From Streptococcus cristatus (GTDB lineage Bacteria > Bacillota > Bacilli > Lactobacillales > Streptococcaceae): 46,040 nucleotides of DNA. The position numbers and the translations under genes are program-made. This document shows, in pieces, positions 39,798 through 46,040 of the stretch. Below the pieces are notes generated by a model. That model worked only from the letters and a program-made list of their open reading frames with translations. It had not been told where the DNA came from and searched no databases. Within the stretch, counting starts at the first letter, position 1. The number at the start of each line of letters is the position of its first letter. The stretch spans positions 1 through 46,040 of the forward strand of contig NZ_RJPS01000013.1 of assembly GCF_003943505.1 (NCBI RefSeq), written 5' to 3'.

Positions 39798-40464
39798 TTA
39801 AAATCTCCCGCACAACCTTCATGTTTGCTAAGGAAACCTGACCTGGTGCACTCGGCTGCTCAACACTGGCAAAAGACCAGCTCGAACCTGTCAAATCCGC
39901 AGCTAAGCGAGAAATCTTTCCGACTTTTCCCATAGAAATCGTCACATATTCTTGTTCAGGGTTCAAAATCTTAAATCCGCGAGTATAGTTCATCAGGTCC
40001 AAGACATCCTGCTCATTGTGAGCCATGACAGAAACTTTGACCACTTTCGGTGCCAAACTTGTCAATTCTGACAAAATTTCCATCATATTTTCAGGCGTTT
40101 CCTCAAAATTATGATAGCTGAGAACTAAATTTGGAAACTCGAGCATTTCTTCAAATTTATCTTTATGCGAATAGTATTCAAAATCAACATAGTCTGGCGA
40201 ATAAAAATTGGCTACTTCTTTGATAAGAGCAACATATTCATCATCTGACAGATCAATTTCGCCACCTTCTACGCGACTTCGCAGCGTGAAGAGCAATTCA
40301 CGTCCAGCAAATTTCTCGAAAATAGCAGGAGCAACATTCAGAATGCTCTCTTTAGGCAAAAAGTCCGCGCGCCATTCTATAATGTCAGCATCATCATAAC
40401 GACTCACATCAATTGCCTTAGCCTCTTCTAAACTTCTGGGCATGATTGAAACGACTAATTTCAT
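39787..40464 (-). CDS. aroD: Type I 3-dehydroquinate dehydratase
   Basis: This 225-residue protein has the class I features: [10 protein letters not shown] near the N-terminus, YHNFEETP, and the Schiff-base lysine in [11 protein letters not shown]. It dehydrates 3-dehydroquinate. It overlaps the methyltransferase gene by 4 bp (ATGA) and aroE by 11 bp. Confidence 0.97.
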   Translation of the reverse strand: MKLVVSIMPRSLEEAKAIDVSRYDDADIIEWRADFLPKESILNVAPAIFEKFAGRELLFTLRSRVEGGEIDLSDDEYVALIKEVANFYSPDYVDFEYYSHKDKFEEMLEFPNLVLSYHNFEETPENMMEILSELTSLAPKVVKVSVMAHNEQDVLDLMNYTRGFKILNPEQEYVTISMGKVGKISRLAADLTGSSWSFASVEQPSAPGQVSLANMKVVREILNEN

Positions 40465-41624
40465 TTGTCCACCTTAATAGTAAAGACCTTGAGGTAATTA
40501 CTATTCTCATCTTTCTTATTGTATACAAAGTCTGCTGGTAGGCCATATTCCGCCAGATAGCGGTGAGGGACTCCTGCAAATCCTTTTTCAATTTCTTTTT
40601 TAAACTTACTTTTAGAGACATTGGCTGCATTGGTCGAGAGAATCAATGTTCCTTTTGGACTCAAAATTTCCAGAGCCTGAGCCACCAAACGATGGTAATC
40701 TTTCGCAACAGAGAAAGTCTGTTTCTTATTGCGAGCAAAGCTCGGCGGATCTAGGACAATCACATCATACTTCAACTCGTGACGCTTGGCGTATTTGAAA
40801 TAATCAAAGACATCCATGACCACGAAACGATGCGGCTCTAAATCCAAACTATTGGCTTCAAAGTGCGCTTGGGAAAGCTCGCGGCTACGTTTGGCCAAAT
40901 CCACCGAAGTTGTTTGACTGGCACCGCCCATGGCAGCTGCCACCGAGAAAGCTGCTGTATAAGAAAACATATTGAGCAGACTTTTTCCGCTAGCTAAGCC
41001 GTCAACCAGACTTCCCCGCACCTCATGCTGGTCCAGAAAAATCCCAGTCATCAGGCCATCATTCATGAAGACTTGATAGCGCACGCCATTCTCCAAAACC
41101 GTAAAATAGGCTGGCGCTTCTGCTCCGTAGAGATGGGCAGACTCATAGTCCAAGCCCTTGAAGCGAATCTTCTCGTATGCTCCAGCTACCTCAGGAAAGA
41201 CCTGCTGGAAAGCAGCCACTATCTGGTCCTTGATTGAAAAAACAAAGGAATTATACCAAGAGAAAACGGCATATTTCTCGTAGATATCAACCGTAAAACC
41301 GCCAAAACCATCACCTTCTTGGTTAAACAGGCGATAGGCTGTCGTATCCTCCGCATGACAGTAATAGAAACGCTTGTCTTTAGCTTTTTCAAACAAGTGC
41401 TGAAAGAAAGCTGAGTTCAGCTCTACCTTAGCATAGGAAATCAGCCAGCCCAGTCCCTTATTTTGCAAGGAGAGATAAGCTGTTCCCAAGAACTTCTCCT
41501 GCTGACTATGCAATTCCACACATTGATCGGTGAATGAAAGAGTTGGAAAATCATTCTTATCTAGAACTAAAATTCCTTTTCTCAACTTTTCCTCTGTCTG
41601 CTTATTAACAGTAAGTTTCTTCAT
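40461..41624 (-). CDS. Class I SAM-dependent rRNA methyltransferase (RlmI-like)
   Basis: The start is ATG 41624 ([14 protein letters not shown]); upstream in-frame ATGs lie in the promoter. The 388-residue protein has an N-terminal PUA-like domain, an EEHE-like RNA-binding region, and a methyltransferase domain with [19 protein letters not shown] (SAM site) and [18 protein letters not shown] (catalytic DPPSF). Close relatives (RlmI, YwbD) methylate 23S rRNA cytosine. It heads the aro operon, with a strong promoter that would place the first mRNA base at the ATG. Confidence 0.9.
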   Translation of the reverse strand: MKKLTVNKQTEEKLRKGILVLDKNDFPTLSFTDQCVELHSQQEKFLGTAYLSLQNKGLGWLISYAKVELNSAFFQHLFEKAKDKRFYYCHAEDTTAYRLFNQEGDGFGGFTVDIYEKYAVFSWYNSFVFSIKDQIVAAFQQVFPEVAGAYEKIRFKGLDYESAHLYGAEAPAYFTVLENGVRYQVFMNDGLMTGIFLDQHEVRGSLVDGLASGKSLLNMFSYTAAFSVAAAMGGASQTTSVDLAKRSRELSQAHFEANSLDLEPHRFVVMDVFDYFKYAKRHELKYDVIVLDPPSFARNKKQTFSVAKDYHRLVAQALEILSPKGTLILSTNAANVSKSKFKKEIEKGFAGVPHRYLAEYGLPADFVYNKKDENSNYLKVFTIKVDK

Positions 41625-41631
41625 AAGCATT

Positions 41632-41660
41632 ATTATACCAAATATTGTGAAAATTCTCAA
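41632..41660 (-). promoter_or_regulatory. Promoter of the methyltransferase-aro-tyrA operon (probable leaderless start)
   Basis: Minus-strand TTGAGA (41660-41655), 17-nt spacer and perfect TATAAT (41637-41632). The ATG of the first gene lies 8 nt past the -10, where transcription should begin. No ribosome site fits between. Confidence 0.8.
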
Positions 41661-41919
41661 AGCATATTTATTATTTTCAAATAATACTTGTTTTAGTATA
41701 AGAAATTTTCAACATTTTATATATTAAATATTTATTTTATCGGGCGGACTTTCAAGCAAGCTTCCCTACTCCTACTTTCCACTATCTATCATGAAGCAAA
41801 GCCTGTTTAATTTTAGATATTCTTGCGAACAATCCTGAAGCTGGGAAATAATTGCCCTTATTAAATTACTTTACAAATAAAATAAACTAAACACTAAATC
41901 ACCTCAATTTTTCCTCAAC
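41661..41919. other. Intergenic region between divergent operons
   Basis: 259 bp, A/T-rich, with no supported gene or RNA. It contains the aro promoter at its left end and leads to the ltaS promoter. Confidence 0.6.
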
Positions 41920-41930
41920 TTGAAAAATTG

Positions 41931-41939
41931 TGATATACT
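41931..41939 (+). promoter_or_regulatory. ltaS promoter (extended -10)
   Basis: TGA-TATACT (41931-41939) with a weak -35 (TTTTTC-type, about 41909-41914). It lies 47 nt before the GTG start at 41986 and argues against the earlier TTG at 41920. Confidence 0.55.
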
Positions 41940-41985
41940 TAGAAGAAGAGAATTTTTAGGAAATAAGACAAGGAAGTATCTTTCT

Positions 41986-44187
41986 GTGAAAAAAATAACC
42001 AAGAATTTACTCAATTTTATGAGTACAAGGCTCGGTTTCGTCTTGAGCTTGCTCACGATTTATTGGTTAAAAACCATGTGGGCTTATACTGTTGATTTTA
42101 ATTTAGATATTCAAGGAGCCTATCAGATTTTTCTGGCTCTGATTAACCCTTTCCCAATTGGACTTTTACTGATTGGGCTCGCTCTTTATATCAAACCGAC
42201 TAAGCTTTTTTATTGTGTCAGCACGGCTATCTACATCATGCTCTTTGTCTGGTTAGTCTCAAACTCCATCTACTACCGTGAGTTTACCGACTTTGTGACA
42301 GTCAATACCATGTTGGCTTCCAGCAAGGTGTCTGCAGGCCTCGGAGCAGCAGCCATGGAGCTCTTCCGCCCTTGGGATGCTATCTATATCATTGATTTTC
42401 CAATTCTGGGCTGGCTTTTTTATAAAAAGTATATCCGCTTGGATTATCGTAGGTTTAATTTCCGCGCCAGTTTTGCCGTGACATCCCTATCAGCGATGCT
42501 CTTTTCAGCCAATCTTTTCTTGGCAGAAATTGATCGTCCTGAGCTCCTTACACGCGGATTTTCAAATTACTATGTCGTTCGCGCCCTTGGTCTTCCCGCC
42601 TTTCTCGGCTACAGTGCTAATCAAACCTATGCTGCTAATAAAGAGCGTTCCAAAGCCTCTGCCAAGGATCTAGAACCCGTTGAACAATATATCCAATCCC
42701 ACTATGCTGAGCCAAACTCTGAATACTACGGCATTGCCAAAGGTCGCAATGTTATCTATGTCCATCTAGAGAGCTTCCAGCAGTTTCTGATTGATTATAA
42801 ACTGCAGATGGAGGGCAAGGAATATGAAGTTACGCCTTTCCTTAACTCCCTTTACCACTCTAACTCTACTTTAGCCTTTTCAAACATCTTTAACCAGGTC
42901 AAGGCTGGAAAGACTTCCGATGCAGAAACCATGATTGAAACAGGTCTCTTTGGTCTCAACCAAGGCTCCTTCATGGTAAACTACGGCGGTACCAATACCC
43001 AGCAGGCAGCACCTTTTATCCTGTCAAAAAATGGAGATTACACATCTGCCGTTTTCCATGGAAATACAGGTAGCTTCTGGAATCGCAACACAGCCTACAA
43101 GCAATGGGGCTATAATTATTTCTTCGATGCGTCTTACTTTACCAAGCAAGATGAGACCAACTCCTTCCAGTATGGCTTGAACGATAAGATTATGTTCAAA
43201 GATTCCATCAAATATCTGGAACATTTGCAGCAGCCTTTCTATGCCAAATACATTACCGTTTCCAATCATTATCCTTATACGACCAGTCTGATTGGCGATG
43301 AGATTGGTTTCCCACTGGCAGATACCAAAGACGAAACCATCAATGGCTACTTTGCAACAGCAAACTACCTCGACTCAGCTGTCAAAGCCTTCTTTGACTA
43401 CCTGAAAGAAGCTGGTCTGTATGAAAATTCAATCATCGTCCTTTACGGCGACCACTATGGAATTTCCAATTCCCGTAATCCAGCTCTGGCACCTTTGATC
43501 AATAAAAATTCTGAGACTTGGTCTAGTTATGACAATGCCATGTTGCAGAGAGTGCCATACATGGTCGTGATACCTGGAATGGAAAAAGGAAAAATTATCA
43601 ATACCTTTGGCGGACAAATCGATATGCTGCCAACTTTGGAGCATTTATTGGGAATTGACTCCAAAAATTACCTCCAAGTCGGGCAAGACCTCCTCTCACC
43701 TCAGCACCAGCAAATCGTGGCCTTCCGCTCAACCAATAACTTTGTAACACCAAAATACACAAGTTATAGCGGCCGCATTTACAACACACAAACTGGTGAG
43801 GAGATCACTCTGCCAGACGAGTCAACAACAGCTGAACTAGAAGCTATCCGAACAGCCGCAAATACACAGCTGAAGATGAGCGATGCTATTCAGACAGGAG
43901 ACTTATTCCGCTTTTACAGAGGCAATGACCTAGGAAAAGTCAATCCTGATGATTACAACTACATCAACTCTTTGAAAGCCCTCAAGGCCATTGAGAAAGA
44001 AAAAGGTGACCAATCGACTAGCCTTTATTCAAAACGTGGCGGTGTGTCTTCTGTGGATCTCTTTAATTCACCAAGTTATCGAGCACTTCACCCCGAACAA
44101 TTTCACTCTAGCACTAGCAGCGAAGAAGAAACTAGTGGAGAGTCCTCTAGCTCTTCTAGCTCCTCCAGTTCAAGTGCCAGTCCCTAA
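41986..44187 (+). CDS. ltaS: Lipoteichoic acid synthase-type sulfatase (LtaS family)
   Basis: The start is GTG 41986 (MKKITKNLLNFM), behind AGGAAG. The 733-residue membrane protein has five transmembrane helices in the first 200 residues and an outer alkaline-phosphatase-fold domain with the catalytic Thr310 in AGKTSDAE, GNTGSFWNRNTAYK and LYGDHYGIS. It polymerises glycerol phosphate for the streptococcal cell surface polymer. The C-terminus has a Ser/Glu-rich tail (about residues 706-733). The gene stands alone, with its own promoter and terminator. Confidence 0.92.
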   Translation: MKKITKNLLNFMSTRLGFVLSLLTIYWLKTMWAYTVDFNLDIQGAYQIFLALINPFPIGLLLIGLALYIKPTKLFYCVSTAIYIMLFVWLVSNSIYYREFTDFVTVNTMLASSKVSAGLGAAAMELFRPWDAIYIIDFPILGWLFYKKYIRLDYRRFNFRASFAVTSLSAMLFSANLFLAEIDRPELLTRGFSNYYVVRALGLPAFLGYSANQTYAANKERSKASAKDLEPVEQYIQSHYAEPNSEYYGIAKGRNVIYVHLESFQQFLIDYKLQMEGKEYEVTPFLNSLYHSNSTLAFSNIFNQVKAGKTSDAETMIETGLFGLNQGSFMVNYGGTNTQQAAPFILSKNGDYTSAVFHGNTGSFWNRNTAYKQWGYNYFFDASYFTKQDETNSFQYGLNDKIMFKDSIKYLEHLQQPFYAKYITVSNHYPYTTSLIGDEIGFPLADTKDETINGYFATANYLDSAVKAFFDYLKEAGLYENSIIVLYGDHYGISNSRNPALAPLINKNSETWSSYDNAMLQRVPYMVVIPGMEKGKIINTFGGQIDMLPTLEHLLGIDSKNYLQVGQDLLSPQHQQIVAFRSTNNFVTPKYTSYSGRIYNTQTGEEITLPDESTTAELEAIRTAANTQLKMSDAIQTGDLFRFYRGNDLGKVNPDDYNYINSLKALKAIEKEKGDQSTSLYSKRGGVSSVDLFNSPSYRALHPEQFHSSTSSEEETSGESSSSSSSSSSSASP

Positions 44188-44202
44188 TCTATGAGACTAC
44201 TC

Positions 44203-44250
44203 AACTCTTCCTAAAGCATTGAAAATGTTTTGGGAAGAGTTTTTATTTTT
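44203..44250 (+). terminator. ltaS terminator
   Basis: An 18-bp stem: AACTCTTCC-TAAAGCATT (44203-44220) with AATGTTTTG-GGAAGAGTT (44224-44241), loop of 3 nt, followed by TTTTATTTTT. Confidence 0.92.
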
Positions 44251-44257
44251 GGAGCAC

Positions 44258-44310
44258 AAAAAAAGATTGAAAACTGAGCCACAAGCTTGTCTTCAATCTT
44301 TTATTATTTT
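44258..44310. terminator. Bidirectional terminator between ltaS and pullulanase genes
   Basis: AAAGATTGA (44262-44270) pairs with TCAATCTTT (44293-44301), with A7 on the left and T-rich sequence on the right. On the minus strand it ends the pullulanase gene (stop at 44321). Confidence 0.85.
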
Positions 44311-44320
44311 TTATTCAATC

Positions 44321-46040
44321 TTATTTAATCACTTCAAAAACGGAAGCTGTCAGATTCTCCACATAGAAGGGTCTCTTATGACGACTATTTCCGACCAATA
44401 AACGCAGGTGATCCGCATTCTCAAGGTAATAGGGCAGGCCACTCGCATTAAAAATGATTTCATAATGTTTTTCGTCTTTAATCTCAAAAATGACGATACC
44501 ACTACCAGCAAAGGCTTCTCTTACAAAGACATGTTTGTAAATCTCTTCATAGGTTTGATAAGAAAATTCCTTCTGACTTGTCTTTAAGTGAATAATCTGC
44601 TTGATATAGTCAATACTCTCCTGATGTTGGCTAATCAATTCCCAATTCACTTGGTTGACAGCATCGGGAGCATTGTAGCTATTCATTGCTCTGTCACGGT
44701 CGCTAGGCAGGACTTGGCCCTCTTCGCCTGTTCCGACTAGTTTTGTGCGGGAAAATTCTTGGCCCAATTCCATAAATGCCATTCCCTGCATGAGCAAGTT
44801 CATAGCTGTTGCCAGCTCAATTCTTTTGGTCCGAGTGAGCTCATCATCATCTGGGTGCAAGTCAACCAGCAAGTCATGCAGATTGAAATTATCATGCGCC
44901 TCCACATAATTAAGAACTTGGCTTGGTGTCAAATAGGAGCCTAACTCACTGCTGCCCAGAATAGCCTTGGCTATTATATCCTCAGTCGCTTGTCCGCTCA
45001 CATAACCTGCTTTCAGCCCACCATAGACTTCAGCACCCTTTATCGCATCGCGCTGGGTATCATTGAAGAAGCCAATTCGCGGCAATTGATAAGCATTGTC
45101 TTTCTTAGCCTTGTCCTCTGGCATCAGGCCTGTTCCCATATCCCAACCTTCACCATAAAGCAAAATCTGTGGATCAATTTTATCCATTTCTTCTCGGATG
45201 ATATTCATAGTGGTGACATCATGGATTCCCATCAAATCAAAACGGAAGCCATCCACATTGAATTCTTCTACCCAGTAACGAAGTGAATCAATCATGAATT
45301 TGCGGAACATTTCATGCTCACTGGCCGTCTCGCTGCCGACACCTGTACCATTCTGGAATGAACCGTTGGGATTCATTCGGTAGTAATAATCGGGAACCGT
45401 TGACTGAAAGGCGGAGTCGAAGGTAGAATAAATATGATTATAAACCACATCCAAGGTCACAGAAATCCCTGCATCGTGGTAAGCCTGAATCATGGTTTTC
45501 AAATCCCGGATAGCCTGACCTGGATCATCTGGATTAGAAGAAAAACTGGTTTCTGGCGCATTGTAGTTCTGTGGATCATAGCCCCAGTTATAAGTAACTT
45601 GGCCATTTTGGTCATAGTCCTTATGTCGGTCAGAAACCGGCTGGAGCTGCACCACATTGATACCTAGATTGCGAATGTAATCAAAAGTCGTCTGGTCCCC
45701 CTGGCTATTTCTAGTGCCGCTTTGACATGCCCCCAAAAAAGTCCCTCGCAAATGTTCTGCGACACCGGAACTAGGCGATTTGCTAATATCACGGATATGC
45801 ATCTCATAGATGACAGCCTGATTTGGGTTATCTAAACGCCAGGTTGCCTCCTTGCCTTGACATACCTTAAAACCAGCAACAGTCTTGTCCTGTTCGGCAA
45901 CAATAGCTGAGCGCTTGCCATCTGGACTGGTAGCGATTGTATAAGGATCGCGCGTCAAAAAATGCTGGTTTTCAAAATGAACATGATACTGGTAGGCCTT
46001 GCCAGCTAAATCTTCTGGCACTTCCACCGACCAAACTCCG
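44321..46040 (-). CDS. pulA: Type I pullulanase (N-terminus outside window)
   Basis: The frame runs from the right edge (residues GVWSVEVPEDLAGK) to TAA 44321, about 572 residues visible; the N-terminal domains are outside. It has the GH13 motifs: DVVYNHIY, DGFRFDLMG (nucleophile Asp), EGWDMGTG (acid/base Glu), and VEAHDNFNLHD, with the YNWGYDPQNYNAPE of type I pullulanases. It debranches glycogen or maltodextrin by cutting alpha-1,6 links. A surface or cell-internal location cannot be decided. GTG 46027 is not the start. Confidence 0.95.
   Translation of the reverse strand, partial: GVWSVEVPEDLAGKAYQYHVHFENQHFLTRDPYTIATSPDGKRSAIVAEQDKTVAGFKVCQGKEATWRLDNPNQAVIYEMHIRDISKSPSSGVAEHLRGTFLGACQSGTRNSQGDQTTFDYIRNLGINVVQLQPVSDRHKDYDQNGQVTYNWGYDPQNYNAPETSFSSNPDDPGQAIRDLKTMIQAYHDAGISVTLDVVYNHIYSTFDSAFQSTVPDYYYRMNPNGSFQNGTGVGSETASEHEMFRKFMIDSLRYWVEEFNVDGFRFDLMGIHDVTTMNIIREEMDKIDPQILLYGEGWDMGTGLMPEDKAKKDNAYQLPRIGFFNDTQRDAIKGAEVYGGLKAGYVSGQATEDIIAKAILGSSELGSYLTPSQVLNYVEAHDNFNLHDLLVDLHPDDDELTRTKRIELATAMNLLMQGMAFMELGQEFSRTKLVGTGEEGQVLPSDRDRAMNSYNAPDAVNQVNWELISQHQESIDYIKQIIHLKTSQKEFSYQTYEEIYKHVFVREAFAGSGIVIFEIKDEKHYEIIFNASGLPYYLENADHLRLLVGNSRHKRPFYVENLTASVFEVIK

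Noticed and set aside
41920..41985. ltaS start at TTG 41920
   Set aside because: An extended -10 lies at 41931-41939, inside that reading, so the start must be later; GTG 41986 has a ribosome site.

Overview
This window looks like a viridans-group Streptococcus chromosome (the sanguinis-like group is my guess) carrying most of a temperate siphophage. The evidence is a low-to-moderate GC content, a tmRNA tag of the streptococcal type (AKNNNSYALAA), a shikimate/tyrosine operon in the usual streptococcal gene order, an LtaS-type lipoteichoic acid synthase and a type I pullulanase. No insertion sequence or CRISPR array was seen.

Positions 1 to about 33,891 are prophage, and its left end lies outside the window. 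Everything from 1 to about 30,054 is on the minus strand, so it is transcribed right to left. From right to left come: integrase; a rightward lysogeny module (short CI-like repressor, an ImmA-type metallopeptidase and three accessory genes); the divergent control region; a leftward Cro-like repressor and small early genes; a replication and recombination block (Gp157, RuvC-like resolvase, SF2 helicase, ERF annealase, SSB, prim-pol primase, VapE-type ATPase) with an iteron origin; a DUF1492-like regulator; then HNH nuclease, small terminase, a tRNA-Trp gene and large terminase; the HK97-type head genes (portal, ClpP-like protease, major capsid); connectors; and tail genes. Lysis genes and the other attachment site would lie left of base 1.

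The late operon appears to use two programmed frameshifts. One is a +1 shift at CCC-TAA at the end of the major capsid gene, backed by a GC hairpin, which would add a HeH/LEM-like tail to some capsid subunits. The other is a classic -1 shift at A-AAA-AAG joining the two tail-assembly chaperone reading frames. Two cargo genes (a HIRAN-like protein and a membrane-anchored DUF4352-like protein), each with its own promoter and terminator, sit between the terminase and the portal. Other unusual features are six exactly phased 10-bp repeats beside a possible activator-dependent late promoter, a probable AUA start codon for the large terminase, a hexapeptide-repeat protein varying at only two positions, and two antisense promoter-terminator pairs.

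The phage is integrated at the 3' end of ssrA (33,892-34,237, minus strand). Beyond it is host DNA: a thioesterase, a tiny promoter-ORF-terminator unit, the leftward operon of an rRNA methyltransferase followed by aroD, aroE, aroB, aroC, tyrA and a YlbF-family gene (with a promoter that predicts a leaderless mRNA), a rightward ltaS, and the 3' part of a leftward pullulanase gene cut by the right edge.
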